A DNA stretch of 64,000 bases from Prochlorococcus sp. AG-347-L20 (GCA_003281225.1 QCCP01000001.1:186001-250000), one strand, 5' to 3'. Shown: positions 29,034 through 42,538, counted from the stretch's first letter. The notes: a model not told the origin generated them from the sequence alone. A program made the numbers and translations.

Positions 29034-30275
29034 TCAAGGCAGAATGCTAATAAAATTATTATTAAAATTTCTATTTGAAAAATAAATATTTATATGATTA
29101 AAAATCTCTGAGTCATTAAAATTCATATTCTGGATCATAACAGCAGGCTCTATAAAGGAAGCTTTGCTTCTTATAAATATCTCTTTTGCTGCTAATTTCC
29201 CAAGTATTTTTGTTGAATACACCGCGATTGCTGCTTGAGTAATTGCTATGGGTCCATATGGTAATAATGAAAGCCCGTTAGTAAAAGGTGCTGTTAATAG
29301 AATTACTTTCTTAATTAGGTTGAAAGAGGTATTGACGCCGACTTGAGTGACTCCCAAACATAAATTATTAATGGATATATTTTTAAATATTTTTCTTGTA
29401 GATTCACCTTTCAACTTTAAGCCATAAATCTTACTTAATTCGTTAATCAATGCAGTATCTAGTGCGAAACTACCAGCAACATCAAAAAAAATAAAAGGAT
29501 TAAGAGCTACTGCGGATGCCTTTATAGTCGAAAATTTGCCGATAGTTGATTGAGCTAATTTCTGCCTTCTTTTCAATCTTTGTTCTTTTAATTGCAGAAA
29601 AAATTTGTCAGCTAATTGAATAGAATTTAGTATTAATAGTAACTCACCATATTGATTGATTAATTTTGCTATGTAATTTTTAAGATTGTTTCCATTATTA
29701 ATAATTATTGGAATATTTAAATCTTTTGGAAGCTTAAACTTTATATTTTCAATTATTTCTTTTAATTCATTTTTATTAAATAGATCGATTTTGTTTAAAA
29801 TTAAAATAATTTTTTTCCCATCTTTTATAAAAGAGTTGATTTCGTTTAACTCATTTCTATTTAAATCTCCCGAAACTGTAAAAAGAATAAGATCTGAATG
29901 ATTTATGTAAGAGTAAACTTTATCTGGAGATTTAATATTGCAGAAATCAAATCCTGGAGAATCTAGCAACTCTAAACTATTGAGTGTTTGATCTTTAAGG
30001 TTACAAATTTCCGATTGTATTTCTTTTGTGGTCCCATTAATAATATCTGTTTTGAATATGTCTTTTTTTAATAAAGAATTCAAAACAGAGGATTTTCCTA
30101 CACCTGATTTACCATATGCGCCAATTCTTATTTTTTTTTCTTTGAGCCTTAAAAGTTGTTGATTAAAAGAAATTATTTCTCTATTAAAAAAACTTTTTTC
30201 ATAATTGGTAAGATCAATAGTCTCCCACCATTTTTTTAAAAGTAAATAATTTTCTTTAATTTTAAATTGTTTCAT
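29034..30275 (-). CDS. Dynamin/Era-like GTPase with hydrophobic C terminus
   Basis: A 413-residue protein. The GTPase motifs are G1 AYGKSGVGKSSVLNSLL (residues ~55-70), G3 DSPGFDF and G4 LNKIDL. The C-terminal half holds hydrophobic helices (VALNPFIFFDVAGSFALD, VILLTAPFTNGLSLLP), as in cyanobacterial GTPases with DUF697-like tails that associate with membranes. Its start overlaps the stop of the CNNM gene by 4 nt. The function is unknown; envelope or ribosome-related roles are both possible. Confidence 0.8.
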   Translation of the reverse strand: MKQFKIKENYLLLKKWWETIDLTNYEKSFFNREIISFNQQLLRLKEKKIRIGAYGKSGVGKSSVLNSLLKKDIFKTDIINGTTKEIQSEICNLKDQTLNSLELLDSPGFDFCNIKSPDKVYSYINHSDLILFTVSGDLNRNELNEINSFIKDGKKIILILNKIDLFNKNELKEIIENIKFKLPKDLNIPIIINNGNNLKNYIAKLINQYGELLLILNSIQLADKFFLQLKEQRLKRRQKLAQSTIGKFSTIKASAVALNPFIFFDVAGSFALDTALINELSKIYGLKLKGESTRKIFKNISINNLCLGVTQVGVNTSFNLIKKVILLTAPFTNGLSLLPYGPIAITQAAIAVYSTKILGKLAAKEIFIRSKASFIEPAVMIQNMNFNDSEIFNHINIYFSNRNFNNNFISILP

Positions 30276-31255
30276 AATTTATTCTTCCACCAACCAGCTA
30301 ATACAGATAACACAGCTTCTGCACCAATAATTCCCACGAATCCCCCGAATTCATCTACTACTACTTTCACTCCTTTATGATCCTTGTCAAATTTAGTTAA
30401 TAATTGATCTGCTTTAATCATTTCGGGAATGTAGTTCACAGGTTCACAAATTTCTGATAATAATTTTTTATTTTGCCCATTAATTAACTCTTCCAACATT
30501 TTTTCACGCTTAACTACCCCTTGTATTTTGTCAACTTTATCTCCCAAAATAACCCACCATGGAGAGCTGTCAGACATTATAAGTTTTGAAATTTCATCAA
30601 TATTTGAAGACCCATCAAGACAAGGTGCCGATACCCTAGGGGTCATTAAGTCTTTTGCTTTTAAGTCATTTAATTGAAAAACCTTAAATATCATTGCTGC
30701 CTCATCAGCCTCTATAAAACCTTTTTGACTTCCAATTTTTGCCATTTGTCTAATTTCTTCTTCATCAGTTGAAATTTCGTTTTCTGCTGTAATAACAGGA
30801 AATATCTGTTCAATTAATATTAAGAATGGCCTCATTAAAGTATTTAATATTCGCAAGATAGGAACAGATAATAGTGCTATTTGAATTGAAAATCTTGTGC
30901 CAAGAGCTTTTGGTAGTACTTCTCCTACTAAAACAACTAATATGTAAAAAGCTATTGAAAAAAGGGTTAAACCAAAACTGCTATTAATTACCAATGCACC
31001 GTATACTCCTAAAATAAGACTGCCAATTATATTAAATCCATTATTTGTAATAGTAATTACAGTTAGCGTCCTTCCAAGATGTTTCCTGAGTTTTAGAAGT
31101 TGATTTGCAGAACTTTTTGGCTTTTGTCTAGAGGCAATTTCTAAAATTCTAATTGAATTTACGGCTAAAAAAGCTGCTTCTACTCCCGAACAACATGCTG
31201 ATCCAATTAAAATAATTATTATTAGTAAAAATAAACCGTAAACACTTGGTTCCAT
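30272..31255 (-). CDS. CNNM/HlyC-type membrane protein with CBS domains
   Basis: A 327-residue protein. The N-terminal DUF21/CNNM transporter domain has about four membrane segments (YGLFLLIIIILIGSACCSGV, then ILGVYGALV and IAFYILVVLVGEVLPKALG). CBS domains follow from about residue 195 (KDLMTPRVSAPCLD, WWVILGDKVDKIQGVV). Members of this family are linked to Mg2+/Co2+ movement. The old name hemolysin C/TlyC is misleading. Confidence 0.85.
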   Translation of the reverse strand: MEPSVYGLFLLIIIILIGSACCSGVEAAFLAVNSIRILEIASRQKPKSSANQLLKLRKHLGRTLTVITITNNGFNIIGSLILGVYGALVINSSFGLTLFSIAFYILVVLVGEVLPKALGTRFSIQIALLSVPILRILNTLMRPFLILIEQIFPVITAENEISTDEEEIRQMAKIGSQKGFIEADEAAMIFKVFQLNDLKAKDLMTPRVSAPCLDGSSNIDEISKLIMSDSSPWWVILGDKVDKIQGVVKREKMLEELINGQNKKLLSEICEPVNYIPEMIKADQLLTKFDKDHKGVKVVVDEFGGFVGIIGAEAVLSVLAGWWKNKL

Positions 31256-31329
31256 TAAAGTAGATTAGGTACTAAATCTGTTTTAATTCATTCTTCCATT
31301 TTTTTTTTAAACACGCCAATACACAATTT

Positions 31330-32655
31330 ATGTTTGAACCTGATCATAAAGTTTTTGAAGAAAGAAGAGAAATATTCCTAAATAAATTAGGTGGGAAAGC
31401 TGCTATTATTCCTGGGGCTAATCTTGTAAAGCATCATGCTGATTGTGAATATCCTTTTAGGCAAGATAGTAATTTTTGGTATTTAACAGGTTTCGATGAG
31501 CCAGATGCAATCGCTCTTTTCTTATCGCATAAGCCAAAGGGAGAGAGATTTATTATGTTTGTCGCTCCTAAAGATGTTATAAGCGAAGTCTGGCATGGCT
31601 TTAGATGGGGTTTAGAAGGCGCTGAAAAAGAGTTTAAGGCTGATAAGGCTCACTCAATAAACGAATTAAGAGATTTACTCCCAAATTACATAAATGGTTC
31701 TGATGAACTTGTTTTTTCAATTGGAAAGCATCCAAAAATAGAGAAAATAGTACTAGAGATATTTTCACAACAACTTGAAAATCGCTCAAGATCAGGGATT
31801 GGTGCAAATTCTATAAAATCTCCAGAAATTTATTTAAATGAGATGAGATTAATTAAAAGTGAATTTGAGATTAAGAGAATGAGAGAGGCAATACAAATTT
31901 CAGCCGAAGCTCATGAACTAGTTAGAGAATCTATCTCATCAAAGAAAAATGAAAGACAAATTCAGGGTCTTCTTGAGGGATTCTTTTTGGAAAAAGGGGC
32001 TAGAGGACCAGCTTATAACTCAATTGTTGCATCAGGAGACAATGCCTGTATTTTGCATTACACCTCAAATAACTCACCCTTAAAGAAGGAAGATTTATTG
32101 TTGGTGGATGCTGGTTGCTCACTAATTGATTATTACAATGGAGACATAACAAGAACCATTCCAATAGGTGGTAAATTTTCTAATGAGCAAAAAGTTATCT
32201 ATGAAATTGTATTGAGTGCGCAGAAAAATGCAATTAAAAGTGCTGTAAAAGGGTCGAATTCTAATACTGTTCATAATGTTGCGTTAACAATTCTTATAGA
32301 AGGATTAAAGGAAATTGGATTATTGTCGGGCAGTACTGAGGAGATAATTGAGAATCAATCTTATAAACATCTTTACATGCATAGAACTGGACATTGGCTC
32401 GGCTTAGATGTTCATGATGTTGGAGCATACAGAATGGGTGACTATGAAGTGCCATTACAGAATGGAATGATTCTTACGGTAGAACCTGGGATCTATATAA
32501 GTGATAGGATCCCAGTCCCTGAGGGACAACCCCCTATAGATGAGAGATGGAAAGGCATAGGGATAAGAATTGAAGATGATGTCCTGGTCAAAGATACAAA
32601 CCCAGATGTTTTAAGTATTGCTGCACTTAAAGAAATTTCTGATTTAGAGTTTTGA
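31330..32655 (+). CDS. pepP: Xaa-Pro aminopeptidase P
   Basis: A 441-residue two-domain metallopeptidase of the pita-bread fold that removes N-terminal residues next to proline. The N-terminal domain has DSNFWYLTGFDEPDA. The two metal ions are held by residues in VDAGC, the DITRT block, HRTGHWLGLDVHDVG, TVEPGIY and RIEDDV. The length and order of motifs match PepP closely. Confidence 0.93.
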   Translation: MFEPDHKVFEERREIFLNKLGGKAAIIPGANLVKHHADCEYPFRQDSNFWYLTGFDEPDAIALFLSHKPKGERFIMFVAPKDVISEVWHGFRWGLEGAEKEFKADKAHSINELRDLLPNYINGSDELVFSIGKHPKIEKIVLEIFSQQLENRSRSGIGANSIKSPEIYLNEMRLIKSEFEIKRMREAIQISAEAHELVRESISSKKNERQIQGLLEGFFLEKGARGPAYNSIVASGDNACILHYTSNNSPLKKEDLLLVDAGCSLIDYYNGDITRTIPIGGKFSNEQKVIYEIVLSAQKNAIKSAVKGSNSNTVHNVALTILIEGLKEIGLLSGSTEEIIENQSYKHLYMHRTGHWLGLDVHDVGAYRMGDYEVPLQNGMILTVEPGIYISDRIPVPEGQPPIDERWKGIGIRIEDDVLVKDTNPDVLSIAALKEISDLEF

Positions 32656-32709
32656 AATTTGACTTATCTAGTTAATAGATTTATTTTTTATTAAGTTTAA
32701 AACTCAAAA

Positions 32710-32868
32710 ATGAATAAGTCTGATTCATATGATTCGAAACTTTCTCAAGCAAGAGGCTTAGCTAGTCAGCTTGGCATGTTCGCAGAAGAAAACGATATCC
32801 CCAAAGATCTTTGGGATTCATTAGAAGCCACTATTTATGATTTTTATGAAGTAACTCATGATAGATAA
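32710..32868 (+). CDS. Small conserved hypothetical protein (52 aa)
   Basis: A clean ATG-to-TAA frame of 52 codons between pepP and the PSRP-3 gene. The product is acidic and predicted helical, with LASQLGMFAEENDIPKDLW and the C-terminal YDFYEVTHDR. Codon use matches the neighbouring genes. I do not recognise a family. Confidence 0.6.
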   Translation: MNKSDSYDSKLSQARGLASQLGMFAEENDIPKDLWDSLEATIYDFYEVTHDR

Positions 32869-32973
32869 AATCCTGTTTGGAAGTTATCAATTACTAAAAT
32901 CAAGAAATTTTGAATAAATCAATCAAAATGTGACCATAAACTGATAAATTATTTATTAAACACAAATAAGTGA

Positions 32974-33450
32974 ATGACCTCAACAGATAAGTTAAATCAA
33001 AATTCAACAGAAAAAAAGGAAAAAAACAGTGATGCACCAAACTCTAAAAATTCTTCTCCTAATTCAGGAATGATGGGTGCCACAGCTGTATTGGCAGCTG
33101 CCACAATTGATGAAGATGGGGTACCTACTGGTTATACTCCTAAACCCGATGAAGGAAGGTTCATAATTAAAGTATTGTGGTTACCTGATAATGTGGCTCT
33201 AGCAGTGGATCAAATAGTAGGTGGAGGCCCAAGCCCTCTTACTGCTTATTATTTTTGGCCAAGAGACGATGCTTGGGAAAAATTAAAAAGTGAACTTGAG
33301 AATAAAGGTTGGATTACAGATAACGAGAGAGTAGAGATATTGAATAAGGCTACTGAAGTTATAAATTATTGGCAAGAAGAAGGCAAAACAAAAAAGTTAG
33401 AAGAAGCCAAATTAAAGTTCCCCGAAGTAACTTTTTGTGGAACCGCCTAA
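32974..33450 (+). CDS. 30S ribosomal protein PSRP-3 / Ycf65
   Basis: The C-terminal ~100 residues, with [35 protein letters not shown] and [11 protein letters not shown], are the plastid-specific ribosomal protein 3 (Ycf65, cS23) domain of cyanobacterial and chloroplast small subunits. A ~55-residue low-complexity Asn/Ser-rich N terminus precedes it; the true start could be a later codon, but the ATG at 32974 is the only one upstream of the linker. It converges with atpC, with 3 nt between stops. Confidence 0.9.
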   Translation: MTSTDKLNQNSTEKKEKNSDAPNSKNSSPNSGMMGATAVLAAATIDEDGVPTGYTPKPDEGRFIIKVLWLPDNVALAVDQIVGGGPSPLTAYYFWPRDDAWEKLKSELENKGWITDNERVEILNKATEVINYWQEEGKTKKLEEAKLKFPEVTFCGTA

Positions 33451-33453
33451 ATA

Positions 33454-33858
33454 TTAGTTCTTTGCAGCTTGAATCCTAGCCTCAGCCTTTGAAACCTCTT
33501 TCAAGGCTTTAATTTTCTCTGGATTTTTTTCATTTTCAGAAAATTTGCTAATTGCTAATTTTGCTTCTTTAAGGTCTTGTTCAGCATTTTGAACATTAAT
33601 TTCAGAACCAATTTCAGCATTATTTACTAGAACTATAACTTCATCTGATTCAATTTCAGCGAAGCCTCCCATAAGAGCGATTGATTTCCACTGGGAATTC
33701 ATTCTTAGCCTTAAAACGCCAATATCTATAGCAGTAACTAAAGAGATGTGTCCTGGTAGTACACCAATTTGACCAGTAGTACTAGGAAGGATTACTTCTT
33801 CAGCTTCGCCTTGATAAACATTTTTATTAGGAGCTAAAACTTTTAGAGAAATTGCCAT
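33454..33858 (-). CDS. atpC: ATP synthase F1 subunit epsilon
   Basis: The 134-residue subunit has the N-terminal beta-sandwich ([39 protein letters not shown]) and the C-terminal helical hairpin that inhibits ATP hydrolysis. It lies 40 nt behind atpD in a separate atpDC operon, the normal cyanobacterial split from the main atp cluster. Confidence 0.97.
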   Translation of the reverse strand: MAISLKVLAPNKNVYQGEAEEVILPSTTGQIGVLPGHISLVTAIDIGVLRLRMNSQWKSIALMGGFAEIESDEVIVLVNNAEIGSEINVQNAEQDLKEAKLAISKFSENEKNPEKIKALKEVSKAEARIQAAKN

Positions 33859-33898
33859 TAATTTAAAATTATTGAAGGTTAAATATATATTTAAATAT

Positions 33899-35362
<1,464 letters not shown>

Positions 35363-35444
35363 TTATTGATTGGTGATGAATAGCTGATTTAAACAGCTCA
35401 TAATCCGAAAATACTACCACCTCATGGGTAAATTCGTTAAATGG

Positions 35445-35460
35445 GTTCGGCCACCCGCAC
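35445..35460 (+). promoter_or_regulatory. K-box operator of groESL
   Basis: GTTCGG-CCAC-CCGCAC fits the cyanobacterial K-box consensus GTTCGG-NNAN-CCNNAC at every fixed base. It lies 118 nt before the groS start. K-boxes are reported upstream of groESL in other cyanobacteria and are linked to light and stress control. No CIRCE element (TTAGCACTC-N9-GAGTGCTAA) for HrcA is seen in the gap. Confidence 0.75.
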
Positions 35461-35577
35461 AGTTTAAGTATGGTTTAATTGCCGCTTTGCAGATTATGTT
35501 GTTGATGATACGGATGGAGAATTTCTCTTTCCATTTTTATGACGCAAAGCGTCTCAATCATGATCCTCCATTAATCT

Positions 35578-35889
35578 ATGGCAGCTGTTTCACTTACAGT
35601 CTCTACAGTAAAACCACTGGGAGATAGAATATTTATTAAAGTTTCCGCATCTGAGGAAAAAACTGCTGGGGGCATCCTTTTGCCTGATTCAGCTAAAGAA
35701 AAACCACAGGTTGGAGAAGTTGCTCAGGTGGGCCCTGGCAAACTTAATGACGATGGTTCTCGACAAACTCCAGAAGTGAGTATTGGCGATAAAGTTTTGT
35801 ACAGCAAATATGCTGGCACAGACATTAAATTGGGAGGAGATGAATATGTCTTGCTCTCAGAAAAGGATATTTTAGCTGTAGTAAGCTAA
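35578..35889 (+). CDS. groS: Co-chaperonin GroES
   Basis: The 103-residue cap of the GroEL chamber. It has the N-terminal [12 protein letters not shown], the mobile loop [14 protein letters not shown] and the C-terminal [13 protein letters not shown]. It is 51 nt upstream of groL in the same operon. A short GACGC-AAA-GCGTC inverted repeat at 35541-35553 lies in its leader. Confidence 0.98.
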
Positions 35890-35913
35890 AATATTTGTTT
35901 CAAAAATTATTAA

Positions 35914-37578
<1,665 letters not shown>

Positions 37579-37612
37579 CTAAACAATAGTTTTTAACAAA
37601 TTTTTAAATTTT

Positions 37613-37648
37613 TAAAAGGGATCATTCAAAATGGTCTCTTTTTTTTAT
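37613..37648 (+). terminator. Rho-independent terminator of groESL
   Basis: An A-rich stem (AAAGGGATCATT) pairs, with two G-T wobbles, with AATGGTCTCTTT across a short loop and is followed by a run of T. It starts 35 nt after the groL stop. Read on the other strand it can also serve the end of secG. Confidence 0.75.
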
Positions 37649-37655
37649 TCAAATT

Positions 37656-37883
37656 TTATGAAATCCAACCAGCGCTAAGAATAATTGCCAGAGACAAAAA
37701 TATCACTAAAAAAGTCCAAGTTATTTTGTTTAGAGAGGCTTCTGCACTACTTGCGCTGTTGAACATAGAGCTTCCACTGGCTGCTATTCCTCCCATTCCA
37801 TCACCTTTGGGGCTATGAAGTAAAACTAGGAGAATGAGAAGAACTCCAGAGAATACCCATATCCAACTAATAATTTGAATCAT
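37656..37883 (-). CDS. secG: Preprotein translocase subunit SecG
   Basis: A 75-residue protein with two hydrophobic segments (IISWIWVFSGVLLILLVLL and TWTFLVIFLSLAIILSA) separated by the conserved loop HSPKGDGMGGIAASGSSMF. This is the standard layout of SecG, the non-essential partner of SecYE in protein export. It lies 22 nt behind gpmI on the same strand. Confidence 0.93.
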   Translation of the reverse strand: MIQIISWIWVFSGVLLILLVLLHSPKGDGMGGIAASGSSMFNSASSAEASLNKITWTFLVIFLSLAIILSAGWIS

Positions 37884-37905
37884 TGCTTAAAAATTTTTAT
37901 ATACT

Positions 37906-39528
37906 TTAAACGTGTTGAATGACCTTATTATAACCCTTTAATTCAATTTCTTGAATAAGCGATTTACCTGTCATTTCTCTTGGTATTGGTAGATTTAATA
38001 ATTGCAATAAAGTGGGAGCAATATCTGCTAATCCCGCGTTTTCTCTTAAATTAATTTCATTTCCCATATTTGGTATTTTTCTTTTTTCACCTTCAATCAA
38101 AATTAAAGGAACTTTATTTGTAGTGTGAGCTGTCCATGGTTCTCCTTCAGATCCTTTCATTACCTCTGCGTTACCATGATCGGCTGTAATAATAATGCTT
38201 CCGCCCATTTCTCCAGTAGCATTAACTATTTGACCTACACATTTATCTACTTTTTCTATAGCTTTAATTGTTGCATCCATGTTGCCTGTATGACCAACCA
38301 TATCAGGATTGGCAAAATTGATCACAACAAAAGCATAATTCCCGCTTTTAATTGCTTTAGAGCAACTAATAGTTAAATCTTCCGCAGACATTTCGGGTTC
38401 CATATCATAAGTTGCGACTCTTGGAGATGGAATCAAATATCTCTCCTCTCCAGGTAAAGGTATTTCAACTCCTCCATTGAAAAAGTATGTTACGTGAGGA
38501 TATTTTTCAGTTTCCGCGGTTCTGTATTGTTTAAGTCCGTTTTCTGAAACTATTTGGCCTATAAAATTATTTAGTGATTCAGGAGGAAATGCAACTTCAA
38601 CGGGAAATTTCGGATCATATTGAGTAAAAGTAACAAAATTTAGATTTGGATAATTTTTTCTTTCAAAGTCTAAGAATTCATTGACTGAAAGGGATTTGAC
38701 TATTTGTCTTGCTCTGTCTGGACGAAAGTTAAAGAAAATCAAACTATCCCCATCTTTAAGATAGTTTTCAGAAATTCGTATGGGCTCTATAAATTCATCG
38801 GTTATGTTTTTGGCATAACTTTTTTCTATGTACTCCATGGGAGAAATATTTGTTATTTGAATATCTGGATCAGTCAAATTAGAATATGCTTTTTCTGTTC
38901 TATCCCATAAAAGATTTCTATCCATTATCCAGTATCTTCCGCATATGGAAGCTATTTCGCCTACGTTAAATTTTTTTATACATGTTTCTATTTGATTTAA
39001 ATATTTCGAGGCACTTTTTGCAGGAGTGTCTCTTCCATCAGTAATAATATGGATTGCAACTTTTTTAAGATTATTGTCAGCAGCCCATTTTATTAAACCT
39101 AATAAATGATCGATATGACTATGAACTCCTCCATCGGAACATAATCCCGTGATATGCAAAGTAGAATTATTTTTCTTTAATGAAGCGGCCATCTCTTTTA
39201 ACTCATTTACCAAGCCTAATTGATTATTTTTTACAATATTTGAAATCCTTACAAGTTCTTGTTGTATTATTCTTCCGGAACCAATTGTAAGGTGCCCTAC
39301 CTCTGAATTACCCATTTGACCATCGGGGAGCCCTACATCAGATCCACTAGCACTTATAAGGGTGTGTGGGTAAGCATGCCACAATGAATCCATGATTGGT
39401 GTACTGGCATTTTTTATAGCATTATTTGATTTTTCTTTTCGATATCCCCACCCATCTAGTATTGCAAGAACTACAGGGCTCTGAGGAACACTTAATCTTT
39501 TTATATTTTTGCTGCTAATCTTTGACAT
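37906..39528 (-). CDS. gpmI: 2,3-bisphosphoglycerate-independent phosphoglycerate mutase
   Basis: Interconverts 3- and 2-phosphoglycerate with Mn2+ and a phosphoserine intermediate. The 540-residue protein has the metal-binding N terminus [11 protein letters not shown], the catalytic-Ser block [39 protein letters not shown] and the C-terminal [14 protein letters not shown] and ITADHGNAE. The length is slightly above the usual ~515. Confidence 0.97.
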   Translation of the reverse strand: MSKISSKNIKRLSVPQSPVVLAILDGWGYRKEKSNNAIKNASTPIMDSLWHAYPHTLISASGSDVGLPDGQMGNSEVGHLTIGSGRIIQQELVRISNIVKNNQLGLVNELKEMAASLKKNNSTLHITGLCSDGGVHSHIDHLLGLIKWAADNNLKKVAIHIITDGRDTPAKSASKYLNQIETCIKKFNVGEIASICGRYWIMDRNLLWDRTEKAYSNLTDPDIQITNISPMEYIEKSYAKNITDEFIEPIRISENYLKDGDSLIFFNFRPDRARQIVKSLSVNEFLDFERKNYPNLNFVTFTQYDPKFPVEVAFPPESLNNFIGQIVSENGLKQYRTAETEKYPHVTYFFNGGVEIPLPGEERYLIPSPRVATYDMEPEMSAEDLTISCSKAIKSGNYAFVVINFANPDMVGHTGNMDATIKAIEKVDKCVGQIVNATGEMGGSIIITADHGNAEVMKGSEGEPWTAHTTNKVPLILIEGEKRKIPNMGNEINLRENAGLADIAPTLLQLLNLPIPREMTGKSLIQEIELKGYNKVIQHV

Positions 39529-39665
39529 ATTTAGATCAAATTCATTGTTAACTGATCCAACCTTAAATCTAGCTTCAAACGTTACTCTTTAACAATTTAT
39601 ATTTAACATAGTTAGCTTTTGCTAATTTATGAAAATATTAGATTAATTTTATTTCTTGATAAATC

Positions 39666-40202
39666 ATGTCCAAGAAGACAAAAAAGATCGTAATACTTAC
39701 TGAAGTTGAGCTTAGAAAAACTATTTCGCGTTTGACTTGCGAAATTATCGAAAAAGTAAAAAAATTGGATAACCTTTTATTGGTTGGTATCCCGACTAGA
39801 GGAATTGAGCTGACAGAAGTGCTAGAAAAGGAATTATTCTCTAGAACAGGTTTAAGAGTTAGAAAAGGAACAATTGATCCAACTTTTTATAGAGATGACC
39901 AAAATAGAGTTGGAACTCGCCTAATACAAGCTGCAGATATTCCAACTCCTATTGAGGAACAAGAAATTCTTTTAATAGATGATGTAATTTATACAGGTAG
40001 AACAATTAGAGCCGCAATGGATGCTTTATATTCATGGGGCAGACCTCAAAGAGTGATGTTATTAGCAATGGTAGATAGAGGTCATAGAGAATTACCTATT
40101 CAACCAGATTTTTGTGGTAAAAAAGTGCCAACTAGTAAAATGGAAAGTATTAGTTTACGTTTAAAAAATGTTGATAATGAAGAAGGAGTTTTTCTTGAAT
40201 AG
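39666..40202 (+). CDS. pyrR: PyrR bifunctional regulator / uracil phosphoribosyltransferase
   Basis: A 178-residue type I phosphoribosyltransferase with the PRPP-binding motif ILLIDDVIYTGRTIRAAMDAL and the PyrR-specific blocks VGIPTRGIELTEVL and LAMVDRGHRELPIQPDF. In Gram-positive bacteria PyrR binds pyr leader RNA. Whether it regulates in this lineage, or serves only in uracil salvage, is not clear from the sequence. Confidence 0.92.
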   Translation: MSKKTKKIVILTEVELRKTISRLTCEIIEKVKKLDNLLLVGIPTRGIELTEVLEKELFSRTGLRVRKGTIDPTFYRDDQNRVGTRLIQAADIPTPIEEQEILLIDDVIYTGRTIRAAMDALYSWGRPQRVMLLAMVDRGHRELPIQPDFCGKKVPTSKMESISLRLKNVDNEEGVFLE

Positions 40203-40209
40203 CAATCTT

Positions 40210-41778
40210 TCAGAGGATATTTCCTAAATTATATTCTCCAAAAAATTCATCTTTAATATTGAAACACTTAACTAATAAATCAGCATTTTTCGTAATTTTA
40301 AAAAAAAGTTTTAAGGTGTCTTCTCCAATATTAGATTCATTTTTTAATGCTATTTTGAGTGGTTTTTTGTCCCACTTTATAATTTCTTCTTCATTTTGAA
40401 TCTCTGATAACTTTGGTAATCCATTTTCAAAAATAACGTCATATGCTCTCTCTTTTTGCGTCTCTCCAATTATTATTTCGAATATTTTCTGATTCTTTTT
40501 ACTGGCTTGAAGGATCAGTTTAAATGGTGCTTCAGTTGGCCATGTTTGACCTTTGCAAAAAATAGGATGCCAAAGGTGTTTTTGCTCTCTTTTATTAAAT
40601 AATCTTATAGATAATCCTTTGTTTAGTATGTCTTTAATTCTTACCCCCGGAGTCATTGCTAAAGCTCCCAAAGCTACTGATTCAATAGGGGGTGGCGATT
40701 TTATTTGAATTCTTGGAATTTTTTTTGTTATCCATTCTTTAATCAATGGTATTTGAGTTCCTCCACCAACCAAAACAATTGTATTTAAGTCGTCAACTGT
40801 GCAAAATTTACCTCTTGCCTGATTTAATAAATCTTTTAGTAAAGAGTTAAGGTGATTAAGAAGATTATTGTCAATGAGAATTTTCTCAAATATTTCTTTA
40901 CTTAGGTAAAATTCACTTTCTTTATTTTGTTCAGTAAATAATTTTATTGGATATCTATTTTCATATTTGATTACAGATGAGCTGAGTTTACATTTTATTT
41001 TTTCTGCCTTTGAAAGATTATTAATATAATTATTCTCTGGAATAAAATAATCAACTATCCATTGATCAATATCTTTCCCACCAATTTTTGAGCCTGTTTT
41101 TCCAATTATTTCAGCACATCTTATTTTTTGTTTCGAAATTGAGCTTACATCATTACCTTGAAATTTTAATAGTTCAGCTATTGGACCAGATTTGCCTTCT
41201 CCTCCTTCTATTTTAACTATATTCATGTCGATTGTACTTCCTCCAATATCTAAAGTCATAATTTTTGAGCCAAATGGTACATTTATTCCTAAACTGGCCG
41301 CAGTAGGCTCATCAACAAGGGCGATTTCATCTACAGATATTTTCTCGCAAAGGTTAACTAACCATTCTCTGTACCCCTTATATGTATCTATGGGAGCAGT
41401 TAGAACAAGTCTTTTGATCACATACTTTTGCGGAATGTTTGCCCACAAAATTTGAAAAAATTTTTCGCCACATTCATTAGGGGTTAAAATATTTTTTTGG
41501 TTAATTTTTTCAATAGAATTCCCAATTAATCTTTTAAAGTTCGAATGAAAAAATAAATCAGAATTTAAGTTATCCCTCATCTTTAAAGCACTAATACCAA
41601 TTTTAGGAATCTTTGAAGGTTCCTCGAACCAAACTGCTGAAGGGATAACTCCTGGAGATGATGTAATATTAGGAATTTCAACTAAAACAGAATTTATATC
41701 TTTTTGATCTTGAAAAGCTACAACAGTATTAGTGTTCCCTAAATCAATAGCAAGTGTTCCGGATAAACTTTCTTCCAT
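40210..41778 (-). CDS. Hsp70-family (DnaK-like) ATPase
   Basis: A 522-residue actin-fold ATPase. The phosphate-1 motif is GTLAIDLGNTNTVVAF, followed by VDEPTAASLGINVP and MTLDIGGSTIDMNIV, and the adenosine motif is IVLVGGGTQIPLIKEWI. After the ATPase domain (~380 residues) only a short substrate-binding-like domain of ~130 residues remains, without a DnaK lid. This is a divergent Hsp70 common in cyanobacteria, not the main DnaK. The role is unknown. Confidence 0.85.
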   Translation of the reverse strand: MEESLSGTLAIDLGNTNTVVAFQDQKDINSVLVEIPNITSSPGVIPSAVWFEEPSKIPKIGISALKMRDNLNSDLFFHSNFKRLIGNSIEKINQKNILTPNECGEKFFQILWANIPQKYVIKRLVLTAPIDTYKGYREWLVNLCEKISVDEIALVDEPTAASLGINVPFGSKIMTLDIGGSTIDMNIVKIEGGEGKSGPIAELLKFQGNDVSSISKQKIRCAEIIGKTGSKIGGKDIDQWIVDYFIPENNYINNLSKAEKIKCKLSSSVIKYENRYPIKLFTEQNKESEFYLSKEIFEKILIDNNLLNHLNSLLKDLLNQARGKFCTVDDLNTIVLVGGGTQIPLIKEWITKKIPRIQIKSPPPIESVALGALAMTPGVRIKDILNKGLSIRLFNKREQKHLWHPIFCKGQTWPTEAPFKLILQASKKNQKIFEIIIGETQKERAYDVIFENGLPKLSEIQNEEEIIKWDKKPLKIALKNESNIGEDTLKLFFKITKNADLLVKCFNIKDEFFGEYNLGNIL

Positions 41779-41875
41779 ATGAAATTATTTAAATCAATTA
41801 AGTTCTTTTTGTAATTTATGTTTTGAAAAGGTCGAATAAACTGTAAAATATATTTTATAGTAAAAAATTTTTTTA

Positions 41876-42112
41876 ATGAACATATCTAATAGTGCAGGTA
41901 TCAATTCTAATGATCTTGCGAAAAGAGGTGAGAGCTTGATAAGAAAATCAACTAATAGATACTTAACTACAGTCAAAATTGCTTTCAGAGCTAAACAAAG
42001 ACGTTTTGATGATTTTGATGGCTTGTTAGAAGAGTCAACTATTAAACCCGTTCAAAGGTCAATTATTGAATTAAGCGATGAACAAGATCAACCAGATTTA
42101 CTTCCAGGCTAA
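41876..42112 (+). CDS. rpoZ: RNA polymerase subunit omega
   Basis: A 78-residue protein with the cyanobacterial omega pattern: [27 protein letters not shown] seen in parts, then [21 protein letters not shown] and the proline/leucine C terminus. Omega stabilises the beta' subunit. The next gene begins 2 nt later. Confidence 0.92.
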   Translation: MNISNSAGINSNDLAKRGESLIRKSTNRYLTTVKIAFRAKQRRFDDFDGLLEESTIKPVQRSIIELSDEQDQPDLLPG

Positions 42113-42114
42113 TT

Positions 42115-42486
42115 TTGGTAAAAGACCAAAAAAGATGGAGATTACTTAGAGATTTTAAAAAAGGCAAATTTTGCTTTTTGATTAGTGTTGATAATTGGTC
42201 AATCGAGTTACAAAAAAGTGAATTCTATTCGCTTTACCTTCTACTCTTAAGAATTAATGAACAATTATTAGTTATCAAGGATCAACTAATGGATGAAGAA
42301 TCTATTACTTTAGAATTAGAAAAACTCCCTTGGTATATTCAGTTAGAGGGAAACAAGACTGAATGGAGTTTAAAGTTTGTTTTTGAAAGCCAAGAACAAA
42401 CTAGATCTTTCGAAATGTATTGGCCGATACCAATAGCACAAAATTTATTTTATGAAATAAAAAACATGTGGGAATCAATGGATTAA
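42115..42486 (+). CDS. DUF1818 family protein
   Basis: A 123-residue soluble protein starting at TTG, 2 nt behind rpoZ. The blocks WRLLRDFKKGKF, WSIELQKSEFYSLYLLLLRI and FEMYWPIPIAQNL match the cyanobacterial and plastid-lineage DUF1818 family. The function is not known. Coupling to rpoZ is striking, but the meaning is unclear. Confidence 0.8.
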   Translation: MVKDQKRWRLLRDFKKGKFCFLISVDNWSIELQKSEFYSLYLLLLRINEQLLVIKDQLMDEESITLELEKLPWYIQLEGNKTEWSLKFVFESQEQTRSFEMYWPIPIAQNLFYEIKNMWESMD

Positions 42487-42538
42487 AAGATAAATAAAAT
42501 TGGAAATTTTAGAAAATATTTCCCCCTCCCAAAAAAAA

